Assembly (NCBI GenBank): GCA_944388865.1
Contig: CALXKM010000040.1
Location: 1 to 37,590, forward strand
Origin: an uncultured Duodenibacillus sp.
GTDB taxonomy: Bacteria; Pseudomonadota; Gammaproteobacteria; Burkholderiales; Burkholderiaceae_F
Direction of reading: 5' to 3'
DNA: 37,590 nt
Part shown: positions 1-9,513 of the stretch, one piece after another
Layout of the letters: the number at the start of each line of letters is the position of its first letter
How positions within the stretch are numbered: the stretch's first letter is position 1
Position numbers and translations under genes: made by a program
The notes under the pieces: generated by a model
Seen by the model: only the letters and a program-made list of their open reading frames with translations
Databases searched by the model: none
Told to the model about the DNA's origin: nothing

Positions 1-177
1 CTTTTCACCGTTGAGTTCCCTGAGTTCTGCTCCAAAATCTTCACAGACTTTGGCTGCGATCACCCGCAGTGCATCAATGTGCTCCTGAGTGAAAATTTTC
101 TTGCGGTACTTCGCGACAAAGACCAAATGAACATGAAGTTCGAAGACACAATGTCTTCCGGTTCTGATTAACGTCAT
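1..177 (-). CDS. tnpA: IS200/IS605 family transposase TnpA (Y1 HUH), N-terminal 59 residues
   Basis: Reading the minus strand from the ATG at 177-175 gives MTLIRTGRHC... with the segment ELHVHLVFVAKYRKKIF. This is the characteristic N-terminal strand of IS200/IS605 single-strand transposases. The family cuts and pastes single-stranded DNA with one catalytic tyrosine, which would lie further on, outside the window. The reading frame is open to base 1, so the gene is cut by the window edge and is not evidently broken. It is divergent from tnpB. This is the only part of the element able to mobilise it, so whether the copy is active depends on sequence to the left. Confidence 0.85.
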   Translation of the reverse strand, partial: MTLIRTGRHCVFELHVHLVFVAKYRKKIFTQEHIDALRVIAAKVCEDFGAELRELNGEK

Positions 178-209
178 GACATACTCACGCCAAATGCTAT
201 ACTGACGAT

Positions 210-1505
210 ATGATCCTACGAAAAGCCTTCCAGTTCAAGCTCAGACCCGACGGGGCATCCTGCCGCAAACTTGCACGGTTTTGCGGCTGTGCCCGTTTTG
301 TCTACAACAAGGGTCTGGCGTGGGATCAGGAAGAACGCGCAAAGGATCCGAACTTCAGAATTTCCTACGCGAAACTTTGTGCACTGCTGCCGCAGTGGAA
401 GAAAGAATCGGAGACGGCGTGGCTCAACGAGTGCCACAGTCAGGTGCTTCAGCAAAGCATGAAGGATCTGGTGCGAGCCTTTATGAATTTTTTCGAAGGC
501 CGTGCGTCCTTCCCGAAATTTCACAAAAAGTTTCGTGATGAGGATAGCATCCGTTTTCCGCAGGGCTTTAAGCTTGATGAGGCAGGAAAGCAGATTTATC
601 TGCCTTCAATCGGCTGGGTACGGTATCGCCGCAGCCGTTTCATAGAAGGGGCAGCCAAAAACATCACCGTCACGCGCAAAGCCGATGGCTGGTATGTTTC
701 AATCCAGACTGAGCGTGAAGTCGCTGATCCGGTTCACCCCTGCCAGGGCAAAGAAGCCGGCATTGACATGGGAGTTGTAAGGCTCTACAGCTGTTCTGAC
801 GGCACGCACGCTGCCGGTTTGCGCTGCCTGCGCAGCAAACTAGACAAGCTTGCAGACGCTCAGAGGCGGCTCAAACGGATGGTGAAGTTTTCAAAGAACT
901 GGAAAAAACAGCAGCAACGGATTGCCCTTTTGCACAAAACTGTTGCCGACACACGCCGTGATGTACTTCAGAAGGCCGCCGGTGAGCTCTGCAAAAACCA
1001 CGCAGTGCTCTACCGCGAAGATCTGAAGATCCGAAACATGACGGCTTCGGCTTCAGGAACAGTGGAAAATCCCGGCAGTCACGTTAAACAGAAAAGCGGC
1101 TTAAACCGAGCCATCCTTGATCAGGGCTGGGGACTGTTCTTTGGCATGCTTAATGCCAAAATGACGGAACTTGGCGGTGAGGTTTATGCTGTGCCGCCGC
1201 AGCACACCAGCCAGACGTGTCCTGTTTGCGGATGCGTGGATAAAGGCAACCGTAAGACGCAGGCAACATTCTGCTGTACGTCTTGCGGCTACAAAGCCAA
1301 CGCCGATGAAGTTGCTGCGAAAAATATTTTCGGGCGCGGGCAGCGCCTCAGGGCCTGTGGGGAGCTCGTTGCACTGAACGTAGCTCAAGTGAGTCGGCCT
1401 TCTCGTAAGAGAAGCGTCGTCCAGCAGCAGGAACCCGTCGAAGCGACCTCTCCCGGCTCAGTCGGGAGAGGCGCAGTAGGGAATCATCGTCCTTTAGGTC
1501 GGTGA
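210..1505 (+). CDS. tnpB: RNA-guided endonuclease TnpB, IS605 type
   Basis: A 431-residue protein with all landmarks of TnpB, the transposon-encoded ancestor of Cas12 nucleases. The N-terminal helix-turn-helix-like part begins at residue 1. The RuvC-type catalytic acids are D186 (GIDMG), E270 (YREDL) and D366 (ADEVAAKN). A four-cysteine zinc ribbon (CPVCG at 337-341, CCTSCGY at 355-361) sits between the last two. In this family TnpB cuts DNA at sites specified by an RNA made from the right end of the element and helps the element persist at its donor site. The final 50 codons run into that right-end RNA region, as is usual. A TATACT box at 198-203 is only seven bases before the ATG, so a leaderless transcript is possible. 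No substitution of a catalytic residue is seen. Confidence 0.93.
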   Translation: MILRKAFQFKLRPDGASCRKLARFCGCARFVYNKGLAWDQEERAKDPNFRISYAKLCALLPQWKKESETAWLNECHSQVLQQSMKDLVRAFMNFFEGRASFPKFHKKFRDEDSIRFPQGFKLDEAGKQIYLPSIGWVRYRRSRFIEGAAKNITVTRKADGWYVSIQTEREVADPVHPCQGKEAGIDMGVVRLYSCSDGTHAAGLRCLRSKLDKLADAQRRLKRMVKFSKNWKKQQQRIALLHKTVADTRRDVLQKAAGELCKNHAVLYREDLKIRNMTASASGTVENPGSHVKQKSGLNRAILDQGWGLFFGMLNAKMTELGGEVYAVPPQHTSQTCPVCGCVDKGNRKTQATFCCTSCGYKANADEVAAKNIFGRGQRLRACGELVALNVAQVSRPSRKRSVVQQQEPVEATSPGSVGRGAVGNHRPLGR

Positions 1506-1514
1506 GGATGTCAA
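1380..1514 (+). ncRNA. putative right-end guide RNA scaffold (omega/reRNA) of the IS605-type TnpB
   Basis: TnpB guide RNAs come from the 3' end of tnpB plus the right end, with the guide being the flanking host DNA. Here a perfect 9-bp stem (CCTCTCCCG at 1447-1455, CGGGAGAGG at 1463-1471) is followed by the right-end hairpin at 1484-1505 and the TCAA end at 1511-1514. The guide would then be host sequence starting at 1515. The 5' boundary given here is a guess; only the two hairpins and the element end are read directly. Confidence 0.5.
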
Positions 1515-1818
1515 GCTGAGCAATGTTCTTTTGGAAAAAACAAGCCTCGGACTCTCGTCAGCGTACAACGTTGTTCCGGCGACCTTTCTTGGCCGGATGG
1601 CGGTTTGCGTCAACCAGCAGCGCAAAGGTTTTGCCCGGTACATGATTGCAAGCGCGTTGGAGATGTGCCGGCAGAGCCCGTCTGCTACCCGTGGTCTTGT
1701 TGTGGACGCAAAGAATGAGGCAGTGCTTGGCTTTTATCTTAAGTTGGGTTTTGTCCGGCTCGGCGAGAGTAGTCTGCGCGTCGTTTTGCTTTTGCCAAAA
1801 AGTTCTTTGCAGCGATGA
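1515..1818 (+). pseudogene. 3' remnant of a GNAT acetyltransferase, TacT-like toxin, disrupted by the IS
   Basis: The frame open from 1516 to the TGA at 1816-1818 encodes about 100 residues. They contain the C-terminal half of a GNAT fold: LGRMAVCVNQQRKGFARYM (acetyl-CoA binding loop region), then GLVVDAKNEAVLGFYLKLGF and a C-terminal strand ending in LLLP. The pattern FLGRMAV...VVDA...FY...GF...LLLP resembles the TacT/AtaT class of tRNA-acetylating toxins, which are normally about 160-175 residues and paired with a ribbon-helix-helix antitoxin. The N-terminal 60-75 residues are missing and the insertion sequence abuts the break directly. A TTG at 1531 could start a fragment, but no good ribosome site precedes it. 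The antitoxin gene, if any, would lie left of the element. Confidence 0.7.
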
Positions 1819-1829
1819 CTGCAAGAGAG

Positions 1830-1887
1830 GCAAAAGCCAGAGCTCCGGCCGCAGGCCGGCATGCTTGAGTCGCTTTTGGCTTTTTGC
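1830..1887 (+). terminator. terminator-like nested hairpin after the GNAT remnant
   Basis: GCAAAAGCCA (1830-1839) pairs with TGGCTTTTTGC (1877-1887) with one bulge. Inside it CCGGCC (1845-1850) pairs with GGCCGG (1854-1859) around GCA. The outer arm ends in a T-rich stretch. It separates the broken acetyltransferase from dksA. The rest of 1888-2035 holds only the dksA leader, where TATGCT at 1916-1921 is a possible -10 box without a convincing -35. Confidence 0.5.
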
Positions 1888-2035
1888 AAAAAAGGCGCTT
1901 TCATAACCAAAAAAGTATGCTATCGTTTGCGCCCTGATAAAGCCCGCTGCCATTGAGGACAACGCCAAGCAATGGCCAAAGTCTTCTTCACGAGCGCGGA
2001 CAGCTTCTTTTTGAAGACCACATAAACACAGCACT

Positions 2036-2455
2036 ATGGCAACGAAAAAACTTTTGACCGAGCAGGAACTCCTGGCGATGCCTGAAAAGGACTACATGAA
2101 CGATCGTCAGCTTGAGTTCTTCCGCCATCGACTCTCTCAGATGGAGGCTGAGCTGCGCCACAACGCCGGCCAGACCACCGAGAATCTGCGCGAGTCGACT
2201 GTCGTGCCCGATCCCGCTGATCGTGCCACGATTGAAGAAGAGCATGCGCTCGAACTCAGAACGCGTGACCGCGAACGCAAGCTTCTCAAGAAAGTGCAGG
2301 CCGCCATCAAGCGCATCGACGACGGCGAATACGGATGGTGCGAAGAAACGGGCGAACCGATCGGCGTTGCGCGCCTTCTGGCCCGTCCGACCGCCACGCT
2401 TTCTCTAGAAGCGCAGGAGCGTCGCGAAATTAAGCAGAAAATGTTCGGCGACTGA
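2036..2455 (+). CDS. dksA: RNA polymerase-binding transcription factor DksA
   Basis: A 139-residue protein. DksA binds in the secondary channel of RNA polymerase and, with ppGpp, adjusts rRNA and amino-acid promoters in the stringent response. The coiled-coil tip motif DPADRA (D59, D62, A64) carries the acidic tip residues needed for function. The C-terminal globular part reads YGWCEETGEPIGVARLLARPTATLSLEAQERRE. Only C102 remains of the usual four zinc cysteines, with Thr, Ser and Ala at the other positions. To my knowledge this zinc-poor form is normal for Betaproteobacteria and is not damage. The ATG is preceded by no strong Shine-Dalgarno. A strong terminator follows nine bases after the stop, so it is probably monocistronic. 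Confidence 0.95.
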   Translation: MATKKLLTEQELLAMPEKDYMNDRQLEFFRHRLSQMEAELRHNAGQTTENLRESTVVPDPADRATIEEEHALELRTRDRERKLLKKVQAAIKRIDDGEYGWCEETGEPIGVARLLARPTATLSLEAQERREIKQKMFGD

Positions 2456-2463
2456 TTCTCTCC

Positions 2464-2495
2464 AAAGGCTGCCCGCTCAGAAGTGGCAGCCTTTT
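2464..2495 (+). terminator. rho-independent terminator of dksA
   Basis: AAAGGCTGCC (2464-2473) pairs perfectly with GGCAGCCTTT (2485-2494), with an 11-base loop, ending in a short T run. It lies nine bases after the dksA stop codon. Confidence 0.85.
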
Positions 2496-2544
2496 GCGCA
2501 GCGCGAGGAGAATTGAAGCAGGCACTTTAAAAAAGAGCTTGGGA

Positions 2545-2570
2545 GGAGGGCGTTTGCGCCTTCCTTTTTT
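2545..2570 (+). terminator. second hairpin with T6 tail in the dksA-hslV gap
   Basis: GGAGGGCG (2545-2552) pairs with CGCCTTCC (2557-2564) with one G-T wobble and a TTTG loop, followed directly by six T (2565-2570). It is a good terminator by shape. It lies 85 bases before the hslV start, so it either backs up the dksA terminator or sits in the hslVU leader as an attenuator-like element. Confidence 0.6.
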
Positions 2571-2654
2571 CGTTTGGAAGGCTCAAGAACGCAAGAGACT
2601 GAAGCGGTCGGTGCGAACATCTCAAAATTCGAACAGCATGAAAGAGAAACAAAA

Positions 2655-3194
2655 ATGGAACAATTTCACGGAACGACAATTGTGAGCGTACGTCGCGGCA
2701 AGTGCGTTGCCATGGGCGGCGACGGCCAGGTGACGCTTGGCAATGTCGTCTTTAAGGCGACGGCAAGAAAAGTGCGCCGCGTTTTTCATGACCGCATTTT
2801 GGTCGGCTTTGCGGGTGCAACGGCTGATGCCTTCACGCTTTTGGAGCGTTTTGAGGGCATGCTGGAAAAGCACTCCGGGCACCTGATGCGCGCATCAGTG
2901 GAACTTGCCAAGCTCTGGCGCACCGACCGTGCGCTGCGGCATCTGGAGGCCATGATGATCGTGGCCGATGCCGATGCGACGCTTGTGCTCTCCGGCAACG
3001 GAGACGTCATTGAGCCCGAAGGCGGCATTGCCGCCATCGGCTCGGGCGGCAACTACGCCTTGTCGGCTGCGCGCGCGCTCGTCGAGCACACCGAAATGGA
3101 TCCGCAAGCCATTGTGCACGAGGCTCTTAAAATCGCAGGCGACCTTTGCATCTACACCAATCAAAACCACATCGTGGAAGTGCTGGGCAAGTAG
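2655..3194 (+). CDS. hslV: ATP-dependent protease subunit HslV (ClpQ)
   Basis: A 179-residue proteasome-like peptidase. With the HslU unfoldase it degrades misfolded and regulatory proteins in the cytoplasm. The start at 2655 is chosen because the product [15 protein letters not shown] matches the family. The short propeptide is removed to expose the catalytic Thr (T7 of the precursor, first of TTIVSV). An in-frame start upstream (2574) would add 27 residues unlike the family. AAAGAG at 2641-2646 lies nine bases upstream as ribosome site. The GGDGQVTLG segment and C-terminal region are intact. hslU follows 73 bases later, the standard operon order. Confidence 0.95.
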   Translation: MEQFHGTTIVSVRRGKCVAMGGDGQVTLGNVVFKATARKVRRVFHDRILVGFAGATADAFTLLERFEGMLEKHSGHLMRASVELAKLWRTDRALRHLEAMMIVADADATLVLSGNGDVIEPEGGIAAIGSGGNYALSAARALVEHTEMDPQAIVHEALKIAGDLCIYTNQNHIVEVLGK

Positions 3195-3267
3195 CAGACT
3201 AAAGCCGCAGACGGCATGAAGCTTCTTTTGCTCAAAAACTATTCAGCAAAAAAAGGAATTTCTTTTG

Positions 3268-4620
3268 ATGACGAACACAGACCGTTCGATCATGACGCCG
3301 CGAGAAATCGTGAGCGAACTTGACAAGTACATCGTGGGCCAGAACGAGGCCAAGCGCGCCGTTGCCGTTGCTCTGAGAAACCGCTGGAGACGCTCGCGCG
3401 TGCCCGAGCCTTTGCACTCGGAAATTACGCCCAAAAACATTCTCATGATCGGGCCCACGGGCGTGGGCAAAACTGAGATCGCCAGACGCTTGGCAAGACT
3501 CACCGATGCGCCCTTTGTCAAGACGGAGGCCACCAAGTTCACGGAAGTGGGCTATGTCGGACGCAACGTCGAGTCCATCGTGCGCGACCTGATGGAAGCG
3601 GGCATGAAGCTCATGCGCGAGCAGCAAAAGAAAAAGGTGCGCACGCGTGCGCAGGAGGCTGCCCAGGAGCGCGTGCTCGACTTGCTCGTGCCGCCGCCCA
3701 CGGGCATGACAAATCCCGACGGAACGCAGATCAAGCGCGAGGAAAATGCTGCGCGGCGCCGTTTTCGCGAGGATCTGCGCGAGGGCAGACTCGATGAAAA
3801 GGTGGTCGAAGCCGACGTGCCGGCACGGGTGCCCGCCTTCAACATGATTGCTCCCGAGGGGATGGACGATCTGGAAAATCAGCTGCAGGGCGTCTTTGAC
3901 AAGATCAACGCTCGGCAAAGGGAAAAGCGTCGCCTGCCGATTAAGGAAGTGCTCGAAATCTACACCGATGAAGAGGCTGGGCGCTTGATTGATGAAGACG
4001 ACATCACGCGTCAGGCAATCGACAATGTGGAAAACAACGGCATCGTCTTCATTGACGAAATTGACAAGATCGCCCGCGGCGGCGAAACAAACGGCGCGGA
4101 CGTCTCGCGCGAAGGCGTGCAGCGCGATCTGCTGCCCTTGATTGAGGGCACCTCGGTCAAGACCAAATACGGCTGGGTGCGCACCGATCACGTGCTTTTC
4201 ATCTGTTCGGGCGCCTTTCACCTCTCAAAGCCTTCGGACTTGGTGCCGGAGCTGCAGGGGCGTCTTCCGATTCGCGTGGAGCTAAAAAGCCTCACGTGCG
4301 AAGACTTTGAACGCATTCTGACGGCAACCGATGCCTCCATCGTCAAGCAGTACGAAGCGCTTCTTGGCGCTGACGGCGCGCAAGTAGCCTTTACCGAAGA
4401 TGCCATCAAGGCCATTGCCCGCTACGCCTATGAGGTCAATGAACGCACGGAAAACATCGGGGCCAGACGGCTTCATACCGTCATGGAAAAGCTCCTTGAG
4501 GAGGTGAGCTTTGAAGCGGGCAACCGCAGCTCGATGCAGGTGCAGATTGATGAGAACTACGTCAATGAGCACCTTGGCGCGATTGCCGGAAATGAGGATC
4601 TTTCGCGCTACGTTTTGTAG
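3268..4620 (+). CDS. hslU: ATP-dependent protease ATPase subunit HslU (ClpY)
   Basis: A 450-residue AAA+ unfoldase that feeds substrates into HslV. Walker A GPTGVGKT is at residues 62-69, the substrate-gripping pore loop GYVG at 95-98, and Walker B FIDEID at 261-266. The intermediate domain lies roughly between 110 and 240. The C-terminal tail DLSRYVL is the family's HslV-activating end. The ATG at 3268 is preferred over the adjacent TTG at 3265 because AAGGAA (3253-3258) is then nine bases away. Length and order match the family. Confidence 0.96.
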   Translation: MTNTDRSIMTPREIVSELDKYIVGQNEAKRAVAVALRNRWRRSRVPEPLHSEITPKNILMIGPTGVGKTEIARRLARLTDAPFVKTEATKFTEVGYVGRNVESIVRDLMEAGMKLMREQQKKKVRTRAQEAAQERVLDLLVPPPTGMTNPDGTQIKREENAARRRFREDLREGRLDEKVVEADVPARVPAFNMIAPEGMDDLENQLQGVFDKINARQREKRRLPIKEVLEIYTDEEAGRLIDEDDITRQAIDNVENNGIVFIDEIDKIARGGETNGADVSREGVQRDLLPLIEGTSVKTKYGWVRTDHVLFICSGAFHLSKPSDLVPELQGRLPIRVELKSLTCEDFERILTATDASIVKQYEALLGADGAQVAFTEDAIKAIARYAYEVNERTENIGARRLHTVMEKLLEEVSFEAGNRSSMQVQIDENYVNEHLGAIAGNEDLSRYVL

Positions 4621-4640
4621 TTGGGCTCTTTTCTTTGACA

Positions 4641-4669
4641 GGGAAAGCCGCCAGGCAGGCGGCTTTCCC
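4641..4669 (+). terminator. strong hairpin after hslU
   Basis: GGGAAAGCCGCC (4641-4652) and GGCGGCTTTCCC (4658-4669) form a perfect 12-bp stem with an AGGCA loop, 20 bases after the hslU stop. There is no long T run on either side, so it may act as a terminator of modest strength or an mRNA 3' barrier. Confidence 0.6.
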
Positions 4670-4682
4670 TAAAAATGCAAAG

Positions 4683-4841
4683 ATGGCAAGGCCCGGCGGC
4701 CGATTGTGCTCTTCATGCGGCAAGCGTTTTGTGCCACAATCTGAGCCTGAAGGCCGCACGCAGTGCGGCTCTTGCCCTCAGATGCGAAGTCTGAGCTTTC
4801 CCAAGGCAGCAGTTCTAAAGTCGATTATTTTGAGACGATGA
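4683..4841 (+). CDS. possible 52-residue zinc-ribbon protein overlapping the argB start
   Basis: An ATG at 4683 opens a frame [19 protein letters not shown]... that contains CSSC at residues 9-12 and CGSC about 20 residues later, the spacing of a small zinc ribbon. Its TGA (4839-4841) overlaps the argB ATG (4838-4840) as ATGA, a usual sign of translational coupling. Against it, there is no good ribosome site, the C-terminal 20 residues have no recognisable feature, and the frame lies between a hairpin and argB where chance frames are easy to find. I do not recognise a named family. If it is not translated, this stretch is simply the argB leader. Confidence 0.4.
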   Translation: MARPGGRLCSSCGKRFVPQSEPEGRTQCGSCPQMRSLSFPKAAVLKSIILRR

Positions 4842-5740
4842 CCAAAACGACCCCCAACACCAGTTTGGTTCCCGCAGCGCTCAAGGCGGAAATTCTCTCA
4901 GAGGCGCTTCCCTACATTCAGCGCTTTCACGGCAAAACGATTGTGATCAAGTACGGCGGCAATGCCATGACCGAGCCTGCGCTGCAGGAGGCGTTTGCGC
5001 GCGACGTCGTGCTCTTAAAGCTCGTGGGCATGAATCCGGTGGTGGTGCACGGAGGCGGCCCGCAGATCAACAGCGCTTTGCATCGCGTAGGCATCAAAAG
5101 CCAGTTTGTGCAAGGCATGCGCGTCACGGATCCAGCTACGATGGAAGTCGTCGAGTGGGTGCTGTGCGGCGAGGTTCAGGGCGACTTGGTGCAGATGATC
5201 AACGGCTGCGGGGGACACGCCGTGGGCCTAAACGGCAAGGATGCGGCTATGATCAAAGCCAGACGCCTGCGGCTTCAGGACGTCAATGATCCCAACGTCT
5301 GGCACGACGTCGGCCAGGTGGGGCGCATTGATGCCGTCAATCCCGCGCTGATCAAGACCTTGATCGATGATCACTTCATTCCGGTCATCAGCCCCATCGG
5401 AATGGGAGAAGATGGTCTAGCCTACAACATCAATGCGGATGTGGCGGCAGGAAAAATTGCCGAAACGCTCAAGGCCGAAAAGCTCGTGATGCTCACCAAT
5501 ACGCCGGGAGTGCTCGATAAAGACGGAAATCTGCTCACGGGGCTGACGGCCTCGGGCATTGACGAGCTCTTTAAGGACGGCACGATTTCGGGCGGCATGA
5601 TGCCCAAGCTCTCCTCGGCGCTTTCGGCTGCGCGCGGCGGCGTCAAGAGCGTGCACATCATCGACGGGCGCGTCATGCACTGTCTGCTTTTGGAAATTCT
5701 GACGCCGCAGGGCGTGGGGACGATGATCAATGCCGATTAA
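4838..5740 (+). CDS. argB: acetylglutamate kinase
   Basis: A 300-residue amino-acid kinase that phosphorylates N-acetyl-L-glutamate, the second step of the acetylated arginine pathway in the cytoplasm. The ATP-phosphate loop KYGGNAM is at residues 38-44 and HGGGPQI at 71-77, binding the acetylglutamate side. The start at 4838 gives [20 protein letters not shown], the usual length. Initiation further upstream (4763) would add 25 residues with no family resemblance. The end overlaps the next gene by 11 bases. No other arginine genes are in the window. Confidence 0.95.
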   Translation: MTKTTPNTSLVPAALKAEILSEALPYIQRFHGKTIVIKYGGNAMTEPALQEAFARDVVLLKLVGMNPVVVHGGGPQINSALHRVGIKSQFVQGMRVTDPATMEVVEWVLCGEVQGDLVQMINGCGGHAVGLNGKDAAMIKARRLRLQDVNDPNVWHDVGQVGRIDAVNPALIKTLIDDHFIPVISPIGMGEDGLAYNINADVAAGKIAETLKAEKLVMLTNTPGVLDKDGNLLTGLTASGIDELFKDGTISGGMMPKLSSALSAARGGVKSVHIIDGRVMHCLLLEILTPQGVGTMINAD

Positions 5741-6482
5741 AAAGCGTCCGGCTCCAAGACCGCAAACAGCTGACGACGGACAGGTGCGGGGGCGCTTTTC
5801 GCGCACGCGGCTGTGGCTCGTCGACATGGACGATACGATTTTCAACGCCTCAGCGGGCATGCTCGACGCCATTCATCGCCGCATGGAGAGCTTCATTGCA
5901 CAAAAGCTCGGCATCTCGATTGAAGAGGCGCAGCGCGTGCAGAAAGACTACTGGCGTCGATATGGCGCGACTTTCGTGGGATTGGAGCGCCATCACGGCA
6001 TTGATCCGCAGGAATTTTTTGATGCTGCGCACGACTTTGACCTTAGGCCTTATCTGAAGACGCCGACGGGCAAAGAAAGGCTGCGCGCGATTTTAAGGGC
6101 CATGCCGGGCAAAAAAGTCGTGCTCACCAATGGCCCCGGCAAGTACGCGCACGAAGTGCTGCGGCTTCTTCGGCTCGAGGGCGTCTTTGAAGACGTGGTG
6201 AGCGCCAACGACATGAAGCTTTGCGGATTGTGGCGCTCCAAGCCCGATGCGCTTTTGTTTGCCAATATGGCCTCGCGCTTTGGAGCTTCTCTGAGGCAGA
6301 CGGCTTTTATCGACGACAATCCGAACAATCTCATGCCTGCCAAGGCGCTGGGCATGATGACGGTATGGTGCCGCGGTCTTCGCAATGCGCTGCCGGCAAG
6401 CACTGCGCACCCCTGGGCAGATCTTGTCGTCGAAAATCTCGACGAGCTTGCGCGCAAGCTTCCGAAGAGGTCGGCGCAGTGA
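5730..6482 (+). CDS. HAD-superfamily hydrolase, pyrimidine 5'-nucleotidase-like
   Basis: A 250-residue cytoplasmic HAD phosphatase. Motif I is DMDDT (nucleophile D32, acid D34), motif II LTNGPG (T133), motif III K171 (SKPD), and motif [10 protein letters not shown] (D195, D196). An alpha-helical cap (about 45-105) identifies subclass I. The DMDDTIF and FIDDNPNN forms are typical of the pyrimidine 5'-nucleotidase (SDT1/YjjG-like) group, which removes phosphate from UMP/CMP or damaged nucleotides. The exact substrate cannot be read from sequence. It overlaps argB by 11 bases and so is probably translated with it. The first 25 residues are basic and poorly conserved-looking. Confidence 0.85.
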   Translation: MPIKKRPAPRPQTADDGQVRGRFSRTRLWLVDMDDTIFNASAGMLDAIHRRMESFIAQKLGISIEEAQRVQKDYWRRYGATFVGLERHHGIDPQEFFDAAHDFDLRPYLKTPTGKERLRAILRAMPGKKVVLTNGPGKYAHEVLRLLRLEGVFEDVVSANDMKLCGLWRSKPDALLFANMASRFGASLRQTAFIDDNPNNLMPAKALGMMTVWCRGLRNALPASTAHPWADLVVENLDELARKLPKRSAQ

Positions 6483-6538
6483 GCGCAAGCTTGCAAAAGA
6501 GCCTTTTGTTGTGAAAACGCAGAGAACTGAAAACGACT

Positions 6539-8353
6539 ATGTGGAGATTCATCAAGGGTGTATTCAAATCGGCCTGGACGATTCTTGACTTTGCAAGAAG
6601 GGCTCTGGCCAACGTGCTTCTTCTTGTCATCGCGGGCGTTTTGATCGGCGTTTTCTTTTTTGACGGCAGTGCCCCTTCGGTGCCCAAGCGCAGCATTCTT
6701 GTCATTGATTTGGCCGGAGAAATTGTTGAGCAGGGCAACTTCTCGGGAAGCGGCGCTCTGGGCTCGGTTCTTTCGGGCTCAGAGCCTCAGACGCGGCTCA
6801 GAGACGTGTTGGAAGCCTTAAACATCGCCGCCACTGATCCCGATGTCGAAGGGGTGCTTATGCGCGTTGACGATCTGCAGGCTGCGGGGCTGGCCTCGCT
6901 TCGCGAAATCGGCTCGCAGATGGATCGCTTCAAGAGTTCGGGAAAACGCATCACTGTCTGGTCAACGGGCTACAGCCAGCAGCAGTACGCCATTGCCGCA
7001 CATGCAAGCGAAGTCTTCGTGCACCCTATGGGACAGGTGCTTCTCAAAGGACTTTCAACTTCAAGGCTTTACTGGGGCGAGGCTCTCAAGAGCCTTGGCG
7101 TGACGGTGCACGTCTTTAAGGCCGGAGCGTATAAGAGTTCTCCGGAAAGCTTCGTGCTCAAGGCTCCTTCCAAGGAGTCGCTTGAGGCCGATCAATTCTG
7201 GCTCAACGACGCCTGGGGACAGTTTGCCAACGCCATTGAGTCAGCTCGAGGCCTGATGCCCGGAGCCGTCAACTCCTTAATCGAGCAGTATCCGCAAAAG
7301 CTGGAAAAGGCCGAAGGCGACATGAGCCGCGTGGCGTTAAATGAAAGTCTCATTGACGGGGTCACCACAAACGACGAAACCCTCGACATGCTCGTTGAGC
7401 GTCAAGGCGGCAAGAAAGGCAAGGACGCTCTGAGAACCATAGAGTTTCTTGACTACCTTGCGGTGCGCGCCAAAAAGCCTTCGGGCGACAAGCAAATTGC
7501 GGTGGTGACGATTGAAGGCGAAATCAAGGACGGGGCTGATGGCCCAGGCATGACGGGAGCAAAAAGCGCGCTTGAGGTGATTCGCGAAGCGAGAAAAAAT
7601 GCCAAGGTCGCCGCCCTTGTCGTGCGCATCGACAGCCCCGGGGGAAGCGCAGTGGCAAGCGAACTTATTCGGCGCGAGCTCGAGCTTGTGAAGAAATCCG
7701 GCAAGCCCGTCGTCGCGAGCATGGGCGACTATGCTGCAAGCGGCGGCTACTGGATTGCGACGGCTGCCGACAAAATCATTGCCGACCCCATGAGCATCAC
7801 GGGCTCAATCGGCGTTTTCGGCATCGTGCCGCGCTTTGACAAGACGCTCGATCGGGTTTCAGTGGGATCGGGGGGCGCTTCTACGACTTGGCTTGCCTCG
7901 GCAGAAAATCCGCTCACTGCGATGACGCCTGGCTTTGAGCGCATGATGCAGCTCACGGTGGCGCGCACCTATAAGGATTTCGTTGCGCTCGTCGCCAAGG
8001 GCCGCAAGCTCACCGAAAAGCGCGTCACTGAACTCGCGCAGGGGCGCGTCTACACGGGCAGGCAAGCCGTTGAAAGAGGCTTGGCCGACAGTTTGGGCGG
8101 CATGACCGAGGCCATTGAAGCGGCAAGAAAGCTCGCCAAGGCTTCCGGGGCGCAGCCGCTGTGGTTTGAAAAAAAGCAAGGCCGATTGAGCATGCTTTTT
8201 AATGAACTCTTGATGCGCGCAGCAGCCTTTGCCGGCGTTGAAATGGGTTTGCCGGAAGCGCTTAAAAAACCAGCTGATGAAGCGCTTCGATTGACGCAGC
8301 TTGTCGATGCTCCTTCAAGCGTCTACGCGCATTGCTTGTGTACAAGACCGTAA
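6539..8353 (+). CDS. sppA: signal peptide peptidase SppA, 67K type
   Basis: A 604-residue inner-membrane protease that removes cleaved signal peptides. An N-terminal membrane anchor (about residues 22-42) precedes two tandem S49 domains. The catalytic pair is split between the halves as in the E. coli long form: general base K199 (AGAYKSS) in the N-terminal domain and nucleophile S401 (DYAASGGYW) in the C-terminal domain. It starts 56 bases after the HAD gene on the same strand. The ribosome site is weak. The C-terminal tail after about residue 560 is variable. A bidirectional hairpin follows. Confidence 0.93.
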   Translation: MWRFIKGVFKSAWTILDFARRALANVLLLVIAGVLIGVFFFDGSAPSVPKRSILVIDLAGEIVEQGNFSGSGALGSVLSGSEPQTRLRDVLEALNIAATDPDVEGVLMRVDDLQAAGLASLREIGSQMDRFKSSGKRITVWSTGYSQQQYAIAAHASEVFVHPMGQVLLKGLSTSRLYWGEALKSLGVTVHVFKAGAYKSSPESFVLKAPSKESLEADQFWLNDAWGQFANAIESARGLMPGAVNSLIEQYPQKLEKAEGDMSRVALNESLIDGVTTNDETLDMLVERQGGKKGKDALRTIEFLDYLAVRAKKPSGDKQIAVVTIEGEIKDGADGPGMTGAKSALEVIREARKNAKVAALVVRIDSPGGSAVASELIRRELELVKKSGKPVVASMGDYAASGGYWIATAADKIIADPMSITGSIGVFGIVPRFDKTLDRVSVGSGGASTTWLASAENPLTAMTPGFERMMQLTVARTYKDFVALVAKGRKLTEKRVTELAQGRVYTGRQAVERGLADSLGGMTEAIEAARKLAKASGAQPLWFEKKQGRLSMLFNELLMRAAAFAGVEMGLPEALKKPADEALRLTQLVDAPSSVYAHCLCTRP

Positions 8354-8390
8354 AACAACGTTTTGCTCGACAAGGAATTCTCAAAAGGCA

Positions 8391-8421
8391 AAGCCCGCCG
8401 GCAGACGGCTGCGGCGGGCTT
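8391..8421. terminator. bidirectional terminator between convergent sppA and hemB
   Basis: AAGCCCGCCG (8391-8400) and CGGCGGGCTT (8412-8421) form a perfect 10-bp stem. On the minus strand the stem runs into TTGCCTTTTG, and the hairpin lies between the two converging stop codons, so it probably serves both genes. Confidence 0.8.
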
Positions 8422-8453
8422 GAGGCGGCTATAGGCCCATATGGAGATAGGAA

Positions 8454-9494
<1,041 letters not shown>

Positions 9495-9513
9495 TCAAGT
9501 CGCAAAAATAACG

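Larger units (their letters stand above)
1..1514. mobile_element. IS200/IS605-type insertion sequence, right part (left part outside window)
   Basis: A Y1 transposase gene (minus strand, cut by the window edge) and a complete tnpB (plus strand) are divergently transcribed with only 32 bases between their start codons, the arrangement of IS605. The right end is inferred at 1514. There is an imperfect hairpin at 1484-1505 (TCATCG..CGGTGA around CCTTTAGG), followed by GGATG and TCAA (1511-1514), the usual kind of right-end cleavage tetranucleotide in this family. Immediately after 1514 an unrelated reading frame (acetyltransferase fragment) begins in the middle of its fold, which supports the boundary. 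The element has no terminal inverted repeats and no target duplication, as expected for the family. The left end lies before base 1. Confidence 0.85.

Noticed and set aside
2036-2455. Loss of zinc-finger cysteines in DksA as a mutation
   Set aside because: To my knowledge the single-Cys form with TLSLEAQERRE is the normal betaproteobacterial DksA, so it is not unusual.
3232-4221. 329-codon frame antisense to hslU
   Set aside because: It is a mirror of a strongly coding, GC-biased gene with clear HslU motifs on the other strand. No family resemblance in the antisense product.
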